Positions 45,824-55,375 of a stretch of 64,000 nt of DNA are shown here, in pieces. Both the position numbers and the translations under genes were made by a program. The notes beneath the pieces are model-generated. The model ran no database searches. It was given only the letters and a program-made list of their open reading frames with translations, and had not been told where the DNA came from. The stretch is from Pseudomonas kitaguniensis. GTDB taxonomy: Bacteria; Pseudomonadota; Gammaproteobacteria; Pseudomonadales; Pseudomonadaceae. Location of the stretch: NCBI RefSeq assembly GCF_009296165.1, contig NZ_VUAZ01000114.1, positions 1 through 64,000 of the forward strand. The letters are read 5' to 3'. Numbering within the stretch: position 1 is the stretch's first letter; each line of letters begins with the position of its first letter.

Positions 45824-45829
45824 TATAAT
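45824..45829 (+). promoter_or_regulatory. Possible -10 box of the ccm operon promoter
   Basis: A perfect TATAAT preceded by ATG lies 140 bases before ccmA. The -35 position (TCTTTA at 17 bases) is weak. A hairpin GCCGCTC/GAGCGGC follows in the presumed leader. Confidence 0.45.
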
Positions 45830-45969
45830 GCCGCTCCTGTGCGACGAGAGCGGCAAAAACCTCACAACTATTTGATCCAGCTCTCTAAAATCGGTCGCCA
45901 AAGCCGGTATTGTGCATCTCTATAACGGCTGCTACACCGCCGACTTGAACCGTAAAGGCCCGCTATCTC

Positions 45970-46605
45970 TTGACCAGCCCTCTTCTTGAAGCCGTAGCGC
46001 TTGCCTGTGAACGCGACCTGCGGATGCTCTTCGAACACCTCGAACTGCGTTTGGCGGGCGGCGACATGGTGCAAATCAGCGGCCCGAACGGCAGTGGCAA
46101 GACCAGCCTGTTGCGGCTGCTGGCCGGTTTGATGCAGCCGACCGCCGGTGAAGTACGCCTCAACGGTAAACCCCTCACCGAACAACGCAGCACACTGGCG
46201 CGCAACCTTGTGTGGATCGGCCACGCCGCTGGCATCAAGGACGTGCTGACGCCCGAAGAAAACCTCGTTTGGCTCAGCGCCCTGCATCACCCGGCTGGCC
46301 GTGACGCTATCTGGCAGGCGCTGGCCGCGGTCGGCCTCAAGGGTTTTGAAGACCAGCCCTGTCACACCTTGTCTGCCGGCCAACAGCGCCGCGTGGCCCT
46401 GGCCCGTTTGTACTTGCCCGGCCCGCCGCTGTGGATTCTCGACGAGCCGTTCACCGCCCTCGACAAACACGGCGTCGCCCAACTTGAAGAACACCTGGCC
46501 CGGCACTGCGAGCAGGGCGGCCTGGTGGTGCTCACCACCCATCACACCTTGGCGCGCATGCCCGCCGGTTACCGTGACCTCGATTTGGGCCGGTGGTCGC
46601 TGTGA
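45970..46605 (+). CDS. ccmA: Heme exporter ATP-binding subunit CcmA
   Basis: CcmA powers release of holo-CcmE during cytochrome c maturation. The 211-residue ABC ATPase has Walker [16 protein letters not shown] near residue 40, signature [14 protein letters not shown] near 136 and Walker [13 protein letters not shown] near 155. The start is TTG; no ATG is available. It overlaps ccmB (GTGA), opening the ccmABCDEFGHI operon. Confidence 0.96.
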   Translation: MTSPLLEAVALACERDLRMLFEHLELRLAGGDMVQISGPNGSGKTSLLRLLAGLMQPTAGEVRLNGKPLTEQRSTLARNLVWIGHAAGIKDVLTPEENLVWLSALHHPAGRDAIWQALAAVGLKGFEDQPCHTLSAGQQRRVALARLYLPGPPLWILDEPFTALDKHGVAQLEEHLARHCEQGGLVVLTTHHTLARMPAGYRDLDLGRWSL

Positions 46606-47270
46606 GTGTGTTTGCCCTGCTGGTGGCCCGCGAAGCACGGTTGTTGTGCCGTCGCCCGGCCGAACTGGCCAACCCTTTGGTGTTCTTTGCCATCGTTATT
46701 GCGCTGTTCCCGTTGGCGGTCGGCCCCGAGACCAAACTGTTGCAAACCTTGTCTCCAGGGCTGGTGTGGGTCGCCGCGCTGTTATCGGTGCTGCTCTCGC
46801 TGGACGGGCTGTTTCGCAGTGATTTCGAAGACGGTTCCCTCGAACAGTGGGTCCTTTCGCCGCACCCGCTGCCACTTCTGGTACTGGCCAAGGTGCTGGC
46901 ACACTGGGCGTTCTCCGGCTTGGCGCTGGTGTTGCTCTCACCGTTGCTGGCGATGATGCTAGGGTTGCCGACCGAATGCTTGCCAGTGTTGCTGCTGTCA
47001 TTGTTGCTCGGCACGCCGACGCTCAGCCTGTTGGGCGCAGTGGGCGCGGCGCTGACTGTGGGTTTGAAGCGCGGCGGCCTGTTGCTGGCGCTGCTGATTC
47101 TGCCTTTGTACATCCCGGTGTTGATTTTGGGCAGCGGTGCTTTGCAAGCCGCGCTCATGGGCATGCCGGCGAGCGGTTACCTCTTGTGGCTTGGCAGCCT
47201 GGCCGCCCTGGCGGTAACCCTGACTCCCTTTGCTATAGCCGCCGGCCTGAAGATCAGCGTCGGCGAATGA
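46602..47270 (+). CDS. ccmB: Heme exporter membrane subunit CcmB
   Basis: The 222-residue CcmB has six membrane helices and the family opening [20 protein letters not shown] with [18 protein letters not shown]. With CcmA, CcmC and CcmD it forms the inner-membrane complex that frees heme-loaded CcmE. The GTG start overlaps the ccmA stop by four bases. Confidence 0.96.
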   Translation: MSVFALLVAREARLLCRRPAELANPLVFFAIVIALFPLAVGPETKLLQTLSPGLVWVAALLSVLLSLDGLFRSDFEDGSLEQWVLSPHPLPLLVLAKVLAHWAFSGLALVLLSPLLAMMLGLPTECLPVLLLSLLLGTPTLSLLGAVGAALTVGLKRGGLLLALLILPLYIPVLILGSGALQAALMGMPASGYLLWLGSLAALAVTLTPFAIAAGLKISVGE

Positions 47271-47370
47271 ATCAGGTCTGGTTAAGCGTTGTAACCTTAA
47301 CCCGCTCTTCAACATAAGAAACACCCTAAGCTTGCCGCCAAGACGGCAAGCACCCGTGATGGAAACAGCA

Positions 47371-48126
47371 ATGAACTGGACCTGGTTTCACAAGCTCGGC
47401 TCGCCCAAGTGGTTTTACGGCATCAGCGGCAAGCTGCTGCCGTGGTTGAGCCTCGCCGCCTTACTGCTGATCGGCATCGGCCTGGTCTGGGGCCTGGCCT
47501 TCGCGCCGCCGGACTACCAGCAAGGCAACAGCTTTCGCATCATCTATATCCACGTTCCCGCCGCGATGCTGGCGCAGTCCTGCTACGTGATGCTGGCGGT
47601 GTGCGGCGTTGTCGGCCTGGTGTGGAAGATGAAGCTGGCGGACGTCGCCCTGCAATGCGCCGCACCGGTCGGTGCGTGGATGACCGCCGTGGCGCTGGTC
47701 ACCGGCGCGATCTGGGGCAAACCGACCTGGGGTTCGTGGTGGGTGTGGGATGCGCGCCTGACCTCGATGCTGATTCTGCTGTTCCTGTACTTCGGCCTGA
47801 TCGCGTTGGGCAATGCGATCAGTAACCGCGACAGCGCCGCCAAGGCCTGCGCGGTGCTGGCGATCGTCGGCGTGATCAACATCCCGATCATCAAATACTC
47901 GGTGGAGTGGTGGAACACGCTGCACCAGGGCGCCACCTTCAGCCTTACCGAAAAACCGGCTATGCCCGTCGAAATGTGGGCGCCGCTGCTGGTGATGGTG
48001 CTGGGGTTCTACTGCTTCTTCGGCGCCGTGCTGTTGATGCGCATGCGCCTTGAAATACTCAAGCGTGAAGCCCGCGCCAGTTGGGTCAAGGCACACGTGC
48101 AGGAAAGCCTGGGAGCGCGTGGATGA
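47371..48126 (+). CDS. ccmC: Heme transporter/ligase CcmC
   Basis: CcmC attaches heme to CcmE. The 251-residue membrane protein has six helices, the WWD tryptophan-rich motif [18 protein letters not shown] near residue 120, and periplasmic histidines in [10 protein letters not shown] and [10 protein letters not shown]. The ATG at 47371 follows GGAAACAGCA; an in-frame ATG lies four codons upstream. The stop overlaps ccmD. Confidence 0.97.
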   Translation: MNWTWFHKLGSPKWFYGISGKLLPWLSLAALLLIGIGLVWGLAFAPPDYQQGNSFRIIYIHVPAAMLAQSCYVMLAVCGVVGLVWKMKLADVALQCAAPVGAWMTAVALVTGAIWGKPTWGSWWVWDARLTSMLILLFLYFGLIALGNAISNRDSAAKACAVLAIVGVINIPIIKYSVEWWNTLHQGATFSLTEKPAMPVEMWAPLLVMVLGFYCFFGAVLLMRMRLEILKREARASWVKAHVQESLGARG

Positions 48127-48299
48127 GTTTTGCGTCTTTCAGTGACTTTATCGCCATGGGCCATCACGGCCTGTATGTCTGGACGGCTTATGGCATCTGC
48201 CTGGCAGTGCTGGCCCTCAACGTCGCCGCGCCGATCCTGGCCCGCAAGCGTTACCTGCAACAAGAGGCGCGTCGTCTGCGCCGGGAGACCGAAAAGTGA
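48123..48299 (+). CDS. ccmD: Heme exporter protein CcmD
   Basis: The 58-residue protein has one membrane helix ([20 protein letters not shown]) and a basic cytosolic tail ([15 protein letters not shown]). It stabilises the CcmABC-CcmE complex. Both its start and stop overlap neighbouring genes by four bases. Confidence 0.95.
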   Translation: MSFASFSDFIAMGHHGLYVWTAYGICLAVLALNVAAPILARKRYLQQEARRLRRETEK

Positions 48300-48763
48300 A
48301 TCCGCTGCGTAGAAAGCGTCTGTTGATCATCCTCGCCATTCTCGCGGGGGTGAGCCTTGCCGTGGGCTTGGCGATGAGCGCCCTGCGAGAGAACATCAAC
48401 CTGTTCTACACCCCGACCCAAATCGCCAACGGCGAAGCCCCGCTGGGCAAGCGCATTCGCGCCGGTGGCATGGTCGAGAAGGGTTCACTGCAACGCTCCG
48501 GCGACTCCCTCGACGTCACCTTTGTGGTCACCGACTTCAGCAAGTCCGTGACCATCACCTATCGCGGCATTCTCCCGGACCTGTTCCGCGAAGGTCAGGG
48601 CATCGTCGCGCTGGGCAAGCTGAATGCCGATGGCGTGGTGGTGGCCGATGAAGTGCTGGCCAAACACGACGAAAAATACATGCCGCCGGAAGTCACCAAA
48701 GCCCTGAAAGACAGCGGCCAGTCGGCACCTTCTACTCCTGCATCCCCAGCCAGGGAGGGCTGA
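48296..48763 (+). CDS. ccmE: Heme chaperone CcmE
   Basis: CcmE binds heme covalently in the periplasm and hands it to CcmF. The 155-residue protein has an N-terminal anchor ([19 protein letters not shown]), an OB-fold domain, and the heme-binding motif [12 protein letters not shown] with His124 and Tyr128. A Pro/Ser-rich tail ends the protein. The GTG start overlaps the ccmD stop. Confidence 0.97.
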   Translation: MNPLRRKRLLIILAILAGVSLAVGLAMSALRENINLFYTPTQIANGEAPLGKRIRAGGMVEKGSLQRSGDSLDVTFVVTDFSKSVTITYRGILPDLFREGQGIVALGKLNADGVVVADEVLAKHDEKYMPPEVTKALKDSGQSAPSTPASPAREG

Positions 48764-48766
48764 ACC

Positions 48767-50754
48767 ATGACCTCTGCACTGTTTATTCCGGAGCTGGGCC
48801 AGTTGGCGATGATCCTCGCCCTGTGTTTCGCCGTCGTCCAGGCCGTGGTCCCGTTGCTCGGCGCCTGGCGCGCGACCGACTGTGGATGAGCCTCGCGCAG
48901 CCGGCCGCCTGGGGCCAATTTACGTTCCTGGTGTTCGCGTTTGGTTGCCTGACCTACGCCTTCATGACCGACGACTTTTCCGTCGCCTATGTGGCTAATA
49001 ACTCCAACAGCGCGCTGCCTTGGTACTACAAGTTCAGCGCCGTGTGGGGCGCGCACGAAGGGTCGTTGCTGCTGTGGGCGTTGATCCTCGGTGGCTGGAC
49101 TTTCGCCGTGTCGGTGTTCTCGCGCCAACTGCCGCAAGTCATGCTGGCGCGGGTGCTGGCGGTGATGGGCATGATCAGCATCGGCTTCCTGCTGTTCCTG
49201 ATCATGACCTCCAACCCGTTCACGCGCATCCTGCCGCAGATACCGGTCAACGGGCATGACCTTAACCCGCTGCTGCAAGACATTGGCCTGATCGTGCACC
49301 CGCCGATGCTCTACATGGGTTATGTGGGTTTCTCGGTAGCCTTTGCCTTCGCCATCGCTGCCTTGCTCGGCGGGCGCCTTGATGCCGCATGGGCGCGCTG
49401 GTCGCGGCCGTGGACCATCGTCGCCTGGGCCTTCCTCGGCATCGGCATCACGCTGGGCTCGTGGTGGGCCTATTACGAACTCGGCTGGGGCGGCTGGTGG
49501 TTCTGGGACCCGGTGGAAAACGCCTCCTTTATGCCGTGGCTGGTCGGCACCGCGCTGATTCACTCGCTGGCCGTCACCGAAAAGCGCGGCGTGTTCAAAA
49601 GCTGGACAGTGCTGCTGGCCATCGCGGCGTTTTCCCTCAGCCTGCTCGGTACTTTCCTCGTGCGTTCGGGGGTTTTGACCTCGGTGCATGCGTTTGCCTC
49701 CGACCCGGCGCGCGGCGTATTCATCCTGATTTTCCTGCTGTTCGTGGTCGGCGGCTCACTGACGCTGTTCGCCCTGCGCGCGCCAGTGGTCAAGAGCCAT
49801 GTGGGCTTCAACCTGTGGTCGCGGGAAACCCTGTTGCTGGGCAATAACCTGGTGCTGGTGGTGGCGGCGTCGATGATCCTGCTCGGCACGCTGTATCCGC
49901 TGGTACTGGATGCCCTCAGCGGCGCCAAGCTGTCGGTTGGCCCGCCGTACTTCAACGCGTTGTTTATTCCGTTGATGGGCCTTTTGATGGTGGTGATGGC
50001 CGTGGGCATGCTGGTGCGCTGGAAAGACACCCCGGTGAAATGGCTGGCGGGCATGCTGATGCCGGTGCTGCTGGGCAGTGTGGCCTTGGCGGTGATCGCA
50101 GGCTTTGCCTACGGCGACTTCAACTGGGCGGTACTCGCGACCTTCCTGCTCGCCGCTTGGGTCATGCTCGCCGGCCTGCGCGACATCGTCGACAAAACCC
50201 GCCACAAAGGCCTGATCAAAGGTTTACCAAGCCTGACCCGCAGCTACTGGGGCATGCAAGTCGCGCATATTGGCATCGCCGTGTGCGCGCTTGGCGTGGT
50301 GCTTTCCAGCCAGAACAGCGCCGAGCGCGACCTGCGCCTGGCACCGGGCGAGTCGATGGACCTGGCCGGTTACCACTTCATCTTCGAAGGCGCCAAGCAC
50401 TTCGAAGGCCCAAACTTCACGTCGGACAAAGGCACCGTACGCGTAGTCCGCAACGGCAAGGAAGTGGCGGTGCTGCACCCGGAAAAACGCCTGTACACCG
50501 TGCAGAGTTCAATGATGACTGAAGCCGGCATCGACGCCGGTTTCACCCGTGACCTCTACGTAGCGCTGGGTGAACCGCTGGGCGACGGCGCGTGGGCGGT
50601 GCGTGTGCATGTAAAACCGTTCGTGCGCTGGATCTGGTTCGGCGGTTTGCTCACCGGTTTCGGTGGTTTGCTGGCTGCGATGGACCGGCGTTATCGGGTC
50701 AAGGTCAAGAGCCGGGTGCGTGAAGCCCTCGGCCTTTCAGGAGCGCCGGCATGA
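48767..50754 (+). pseudogene. ccmF: Cytochrome c heme lyase subunit CcmF, one-base frameshift
   Basis: CcmF ligates heme to apocytochrome c. The ATG at 48767 opens the expected N-terminus (MTSALFIPELGQLAMILALC) but meets a stop at 48887 after 40 codons. One base over, the protein resumes at DRLWMSLAQPAAWGQF and runs intact to 50754, including the WWD domain (WGGWWFWDPVENASFMPWL) and HPPMLYMGY. A missing G near 48872 explains the break (GAWR then GDRLW). Restored, CcmF is about 662 residues. Because the rest of the operon depends on it, a sequencing error is likely. Confidence 0.9.
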
Positions 50755-51287
50755 AGCGTTGGTTGATGGTTATGCCGCTGGCAGTGTTTCTGGTGGTGGC
50801 GGTGTTCCTGTATCGCGGCCTTTATCTGGACCCGGCAGAGCTGCCGTCGGCGATGATCGGCAAGCCATTCCCGGCGTTCACGCTGCCGACCGTGCAGGGC
50901 GACAAAACCCTGACTCAAGCGGACCTGTTGGGCAAACCGGCAGTGGTCAACGTGTGGGCGACCTGGTGCATCTCGTGCCGCGTCGAACACCCGGTGCTCA
51001 ATGCGCTGGCCGAGAAAGGCGTGCTGATCTACGGCATCAACTACAAGGACGACAATGCAGCGGCGCGCAAGTGGCTGGCTGAATTTCACAACCCGTACCA
51101 GTTGGACATTCGCGATGAAGACGGCAACCTTGGCCTCAACCTCGGTGTGTACGGCGCTCCGGAAACCTTCTTCATCGACGCCAAAGGCGTGATCCGCGAC
51201 AAGTATGTCGGCGTGATCGACGAAGTGGTCTGGCGTGAACAACTCGCCGCCAAGTACCAGGCGCTGGTCGATGAGGCCAAACCATGA
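50751..51287 (+). CDS. ccmG: Thiol:disulfide interchange protein CcmG/DsbE
   Basis: CcmG keeps apocytochrome cysteines reduced in the periplasm. The 178-residue protein has an N-terminal membrane anchor and a thioredoxin domain with [13 protein letters not shown] (CxxC near residue 67-70), the [12 protein letters not shown] cis-proline region, and GVIDEVVW. The start overlaps the ccmF stop (ATGA) and the stop overlaps ccmH. Confidence 0.96.
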   Translation: MKRWLMVMPLAVFLVVAVFLYRGLYLDPAELPSAMIGKPFPAFTLPTVQGDKTLTQADLLGKPAVVNVWATWCISCRVEHPVLNALAEKGVLIYGINYKDDNAAARKWLAEFHNPYQLDIRDEDGNLGLNLGVYGAPETFFIDAKGVIRDKYVGVIDEVVWREQLAAKYQALVDEAKP

Positions 51288-51756
51288 AGCGCCTGTTAGC
51301 CGCTGCGGTTCTGGCGCTGGGCTTGGCCAGTGTTGCCCACGCCGCCATCGACACCTATGAATTCGCCAACGACGCCGAGCGCGAGCGCTTTCGCGAGCTG
51401 ACCAAAGAGCTGCGCTGCCCCAAGTGCCAGAACCAGGACATCGCCGACTCCAACGCACCCATCGCCGCCGACCTGCGCAAAGAGATTTTCCGCATGCTGG
51501 GAGAGGGCAAGGACAACCAGCAGATCATCGACTTCATGGTCGACCGCTACGGTGATTTTGTGCGCTACAAACCGGCGCTCACCGGCAAGACCGCGCTGCT
51601 CTGGTTCGGCCCCGCCGGGCTATTGTTGGCCGGTGTTGTCGTCATGGCCGTGATCGTCCGCCGTCGCCGCGCCGCGCCTACCGATGGCTCCGACGCGTAT
51701 CCCCTGAAGAGCGTAAACGCCTCGACCAATTGCTGGACACCCAGACTGATGATTGA
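51284..51756 (+). pseudogene. ccmH: Cytochrome c maturation protein CcmH, frameshifted near its C-terminus
   Basis: CcmH presents apocytochrome thiols to CcmF. The signal peptide, the redox motif [20 protein letters not shown] and the C-terminal helix ([20 protein letters not shown]) are normal for about 138 residues. After SDA the frame changes; the expected [19 protein letters not shown] is read one base over and stops at 51756. A lost C near 51697 accounts for this and fuses ccmH in frame to ccmI. The active part of CcmH is intact, so even if real, function could survive. Confidence 0.88.
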
Positions 51757-52933
51757 TTTTTGGCTGGCAGCCGGCTTGCTGCTCCTGATTGCCCTGAGTT
51801 TTCTGTTGATCCCTGTGCTGCGCGGCCGCCGTGCCCAGCGTGATGAGGACCGCACCGCGCTGAACGTGGCGCTTTACCAGGAACGCGTGGCCGAGCTGCA
51901 AGTGCAGCAGGACGAAGGTGTGCTCAACGCCGCGCAACTCGACACTGGCCGCGCCGAAGCTGCGCGTGAATTGTTGGCCGACACTGAAGGAGTGGAAAAA
52001 CCTCGCGAATCGCGCCTGGGCAAACCGCTGCCGTTTTTGGCGGCGTTTCTGGTGCCGATTTTGGGCGTTGCGCTGTACCTGCATTACGGGGCCAGCGACA
52101 AGGTCGAACTGACCCGCGAATTCTCCCAGCCGCCGGTGTCCATGCAAGACATGACCCACCGCCTGGAACGCGCCGCCGCCGCGCAACCGGACTCGCCGGA
52201 AGGCCTCTACTTCCTCGGCCGCGCCTACATGGCGCAGGACCGCTCCGCCGATGCCGCGAAAATCTTCGAACGCACCGTCGCGTTAGCCGGGCGCCAGCCG
52301 GAACTGCTCGGCCAGTGGGCGCAGGCGCAGTACTTTGCCGACAATAAACAGTGGTCGCCCAAGGTGCAGGCGTTGACCGATGAAGCCTTGAAGCTCGACC
52401 CCAAAGAAGTCACCAGCCTGGGCCTGCTCGGCATCGCCGCCTTTGAAGGCCAGCGCTACCAGGAAGCCATCGACTACTGGAACCGCTTGTTGGCCCAACT
52501 GGCGCCGGAAGATAACTCGCGCGTCGCGCTGCAAGGCGGCATCGACCGCGCGGCCGAAAAGCTCAAGGAAAACGGCGGCAGCGTCGCGCAAAAAGCCGTG
52601 ATCAAAGTGCGCGTAGACCTGTCCAGCGAGGTAAAAGCCAACGCCCTGCCGAGTGACAGCGTGTTCATCTTTGCCCGCGCGGTAAACGGCCCACCTGCGC
52701 CGTTAGCGGCCAAACGCGTCAGCGTCGCCGAGCTGCCCATCACCGTCGAACTCGGCGATAGCGACGCGATGATGCCGCAGTTGAAACTGTCGAACTTCGC
52801 CGAAGTCCAACTGGTTGCGCGCATATCCCGGGCAGGTCAACCGACCGCTGGCGAGTGGATCGGCCGCAGCCAACCCTTGGCCAGCACCACCACTGCCACG
52901 CAGCAGCTGACCATCGACCGTCCGGATAAATAA
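51749..52933 (+). CDS. ccmI: Cytochrome c assembly factor CcmI (CycH)
   Basis: CcmI binds apocytochrome C-termini and delivers them to the lyase. The 394-residue protein has two membrane helices ([20 protein letters not shown] and [18 protein letters not shown]), a cytosolic loop with [23 protein letters not shown]-like helices ([20 protein letters not shown]), and a C-terminal beta domain. The ATG at 51749 overlaps the proper ccmH stop by eight bases. In this sequence it is also readable as a fusion with ccmH because of the upstream frameshift. Confidence 0.93.
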   Translation: MIDFWLAAGLLLLIALSFLLIPVLRGRRAQRDEDRTALNVALYQERVAELQVQQDEGVLNAAQLDTGRAEAARELLADTEGVEKPRESRLGKPLPFLAAFLVPILGVALYLHYGASDKVELTREFSQPPVSMQDMTHRLERAAAAQPDSPEGLYFLGRAYMAQDRSADAAKIFERTVALAGRQPELLGQWAQAQYFADNKQWSPKVQALTDEALKLDPKEVTSLGLLGIAAFEGQRYQEAIDYWNRLLAQLAPEDNSRVALQGGIDRAAEKLKENGGSVAQKAVIKVRVDLSSEVKANALPSDSVFIFARAVNGPPAPLAAKRVSVAELPITVELGDSDAMMPQLKLSNFAEVQLVARISRAGQPTAGEWIGRSQPLASTTTATQQLTIDRPDK

Positions 52934-52949
52934 ATTCGAGGAAACGCCC

Positions 52950-53342
52950 ATGACCGCACTCGCACGAATCACCCTGCTCAGCCTGGTATTGGGCCTGAGC
53001 GCCTGTGCGGTCCACCGACCTCCCGCGCCCACCGGCCCGACCATTCCGCCGTCCGGCCCGTCGACCCAGCCGAGCACCCAACCCTCGGCCCCGGTAACCC
53101 CGCCACCGAAAGCATTGCCAAGTTCGTCGCCAACCTTCGCCCCGCCACCGGGCGCCGCCAGCCACTGGGACGGCAAGATGCAGGTGTACGTGCTGGAAGA
53201 ACAACCCGACACCTTCTACCGCCAGCGCACGTATTACCGCTGGACCAACGGCTGGAGCCGCTCGATCAGCCCGAACGGCCCATGGGAAGAGACCAACGTG
53301 CAAGGCGTGCCGCCTGGGTTGAGCAAGCAGTACGCGCAATGA
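52950..53342 (+). CDS. Proline-rich lipoprotein of unknown function
   Basis: The 130-residue precursor has a signal peptide with lipobox LSAC (Cys19), a 50-residue Pro/Ser/Thr-rich linker and a small C-terminal domain (VYVLEEQPDTFYRQRTYYRW). It follows ccmI by 17 bases behind GAGGAAACGCCC and is probably the last gene of the ccm unit, but no link to cytochrome assembly is established. Confidence 0.85.
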   Translation: MTALARITLLSLVLGLSACAVHRPPAPTGPTIPPSGPSTQPSTQPSAPVTPPPKALPSSSPTFAPPPGAASHWDGKMQVYVLEEQPDTFYRQRTYYRWTNGWSRSISPNGPWEETNVQGVPPGLSKQYAQ

Positions 53343-53343
53343 C

Positions 53344-53371
53344 AAAAGGCGACCTAGGGTCGCCTTTTTTT
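53344..53371 (+). terminator. ccm operon terminator
   Basis: AAAAGGCGACC-TA-GGGTCGCCTTTTTTT, an A-rich stem followed by seven T, lies immediately after the last gene of the operon. Confidence 0.92.
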
Positions 53372-53429
53372 GGCCTTGAAATACAACCCTTCAAACACCC
53401 CAGGGCAACTGTGGAGCGCAGCTATTATT

Positions 53430-53476
53430 GTTCCCATGCTCTGCGTGGGAATACACCCCGTGACGCTCCGCGTCAC
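53430..53476. repeat. Dispersed palindromic repeat (non-REP type)
   Basis: TTCCCATGCTCTGCGTGGGAA and GTGACGCTCCGCGTCAC form two adjacent hairpins. I recall very similar TTCCCACGCTCTGCGTGGGAA sequences between genes in many Pseudomonas genomes. The rest of the 53372-53596 gap has no coding signal. Confidence 0.6.
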
Positions 53477-53596
53477 CTTGCGTAGTCCTACGCAAGTAAC
53501 GCCGGCAAAAAGTAATAGAGCATATTCAGGCGAAATTATTGCTTCCGGAAAAGTAGCGGTCATTAAGCAATTAATGGGGGTGTTCAGCCGCACTGC

Positions 53597-54127
53597 TTAT
53601 TTTTTTAGATGTGTAATCAGTTCTGCGGTAGGAATATACACAGTATTGGTGTAATAAGCTTTGAATCCATAAGCAGTGATGTACACCTGGCAGGGGATGC
53701 TCTGTTGTCCCGCTAACAGATTCTCCAATACGGCGCCCGAGGTGATTGAGGTTGGGATAGGTACCTCTCGCTCTTCGGTCGCATTGAATGATAGCGAAGA
53801 CCGGAAGTAAAATTTCCCAGTGTTATTGGGTGTGGCATCAGCTTCCAGGAGGCCTACGCCTCGCGCTTTAATTGTATGGTTTACATCGAAATTCTTATCG
53901 TGATTCAACGTGCATACAAGTTTAGGCGTATTCTGGTTCTTTTTTTCATAGAGGGTGAAGACTTTGCTCAGGTTTTGATCTGATTCCAGCGTCACGTAAA
54001 GTAGCGAGTCTTCACGGCGTTCAAACCCTTTAAATGTTAATGATGCCGGCGGTATGTTTGGTGTCCGAGCGCATGCGCTGAAAATCAGTGCAGTGGCGAA
54101 TATTAGTAACTTTTTAAGTTTAATCAT
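53597..54127 (-). CDS. Predicted lipoprotein, probable immunity protein to the adjacent lipase
   Basis: The 176-residue precursor has a signal peptide with lipobox FSAC (Cys19) and a beta-rich body with no known domain. Its start overlaps the lipase stop by four bases (ATGA). Lipoprotein or periplasmic immunity proteins next to type VI lipase effectors are the established pattern, because those effectors attack membranes from the periplasm. The gene is AT-rich relative to its surroundings. The immunity role is inferred from position and signal peptide only. Confidence 0.7.
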   Translation of the reverse strand: MIKLKKLLIFATALIFSACARTPNIPPASLTFKGFERREDSLLYVTLESDQNLSKVFTLYEKKNQNTPKLVCTLNHDKNFDVNHTIKARGVGLLEADATPNNTGKFYFRSSLSFNATEEREVPIPTSITSGAVLENLLAGQQSIPCQVYITAYGFKAYYTNTVYIPTAELITHLKK

Positions 54128-54852
54128 TTTATATTTTTCACGTACGCTTCATAAAGGAAGTCCAGAGCACATTTTGTACCCTGGATCGGTGCAACCATCA
54201 TGTGACTCGCAAACGCGTGATGTATGTTTACTGTGGTATTGATCGCTGGGCCTTGGCTCACAATCCAGCGTTCTCCAAAGTTTGCAACGTGGTCTGACGC
54301 ATCTGGCTTCACTGGGTTAGCGCGGATATTGATCCACATGTCAGCCACTGGAGCTGGTTCAGAGTAGTAGATATCAGAACCTAACCACACCAAAAATCCT
54401 TTTCCTACAGGGTCTAAGGTTATTAGAAGTGCGATTTTGTAACCTTCATCAGACAGCATCTTTGAGAGGTGAGCGCCATTCCACGCGCCTAGGCTGTGTC
54501 CGACTATATAGATAGGGCACGACTTGCTAGGAATGAGATTGGTGATGTGTTCTTTAATGTCGCGCCCCCCACGCGCTTCATTATATCCCCATACGTATTT
54601 TGTGTATTTTTCGGAAAGTTGTGCGACTGCCATCCTTTTTGACATCAGCAAGTCGACATCATCGATGTTGTGAAAAGCACCTTGAGAGTAATAGCTTTCT
54701 TGGTCTCCAGCGCCACCAATGTAAAAAATAATAGGTTTAGTCGCAGGTACAGGTACGATTTTTATTTGTGGATCGTTCACCGCTGTCAATGTGTGCGTTG
54801 CCGCCAGACTTGCAGTGTTGCCATTAGGTAAAATTATTTTCTCTGCTTCCAT
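54124..54852 (-). CDS. Alpha/beta-hydrolase (lipase-like), probable type VI secretion effector
   Basis: The 242-residue protein has the nucleophile elbow IYIVGHSLGAWNGAHLS (Ser120), a strand ending ITLDPVG (Asp147 as the likely acid) and IHHAFASHMM (His within 211-217), giving a full catalytic triad. There is no signal peptide, so export would need a dedicated machine. It starts four bases after the PAAR gene and overlaps the lipoprotein gene, the order adaptor-effector-immunity. It could belong to a Tle phospholipase family, but I cannot say which. No VgrG is in this window. Confidence 0.75.
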   Translation of the reverse strand: MEAEKIILPNGNTASLAATHTLTAVNDPQIKIVPVPATKPIIFYIGGAGDQESYYSQGAFHNIDDVDLLMSKRMAVAQLSEKYTKYVWGYNEARGGRDIKEHITNLIPSKSCPIYIVGHSLGAWNGAHLSKMLSDEGYKIALLITLDPVGKGFLVWLGSDIYYSEPAPVADMWINIRANPVKPDASDHVANFGERWIVSQGPAINTTVNIHHAFASHMMVAPIQGTKCALDFLYEAYVKNIK

Positions 54853-54856
54853 GCTC

Positions 54857-55354
54857 TCAATCTTCCAAAAATAATTTGATACTTTCAGCCAGATGCGAAC
54901 TCACTACATGGGTGTAGCCCAGCGCATCACTGACGCCATGTTCAATGCTACCGTTAGCGCGCTGGATACAGTAAGCATGGTTGGGCATGGGTTCACCCGT
55001 AGCTTCGTCGACCAATTTTATCTTGTCGCTGAAGTGTACCGGCATCGACGATAACCCACTGAAGGGCGCTGGCACAAAGGTGTCACCGATAATGATGGTG
55101 CTGGCGCCTGCCGTTACAGTGTTGCCATGAGCGCCAACGCTGCCGACGGTGGCGGCATTGAAACCATTGATAAAAACAGTTGAAGATACGCCGCTGGTAA
55201 TCGGGCTTCCGCAAGCTGAAGTGTCGTTTAAGCGGGCAGCGCCCAAGCCTTCGAAGATCACATCTGATGAGCCGGTTACCAGCGAATTGGTACCGTGACC
55301 CGGAACTGGGCACGCTGTAGGGTCTGTGATGCGCGCAGCAGGTTTGCCACTCAT
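54857..55354 (-). CDS. PAAR-domain protein with C-terminal extension
   Basis: PAAR proteins cap the type VI secretion spike and carry effectors. Residues 1-95 form the PAAR domain: AARITDPTACPVPGHGTNSL, DVIFEGLGAARLNDTSACG, and a GAHGNTVTAGASTIIIGDTF end. Residues 100-165 (KIKLVDEATGEPMPNHAYCI and HGVSDALGYTH) resemble the transthyretin-like extension often found on effector-loading PAAR and VgrG proteins. The downstream lipase is the presumed cargo. No other type VI gene is seen here. Confidence 0.9.
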   Translation of the reverse strand: MSGKPAARITDPTACPVPGHGTNSLVTGSSDVIFEGLGAARLNDTSACGSPITSGVSSTVFINGFNAATVGSVGAHGNTVTAGASTIIIGDTFVPAPFSGLSSMPVHFSDKIKLVDEATGEPMPNHAYCIQRANGSIEHGVSDALGYTHVVSSHLAESIKLFLED

Positions 55355-55375
55355 GAGAACGTCCTTTTCAGCTAT

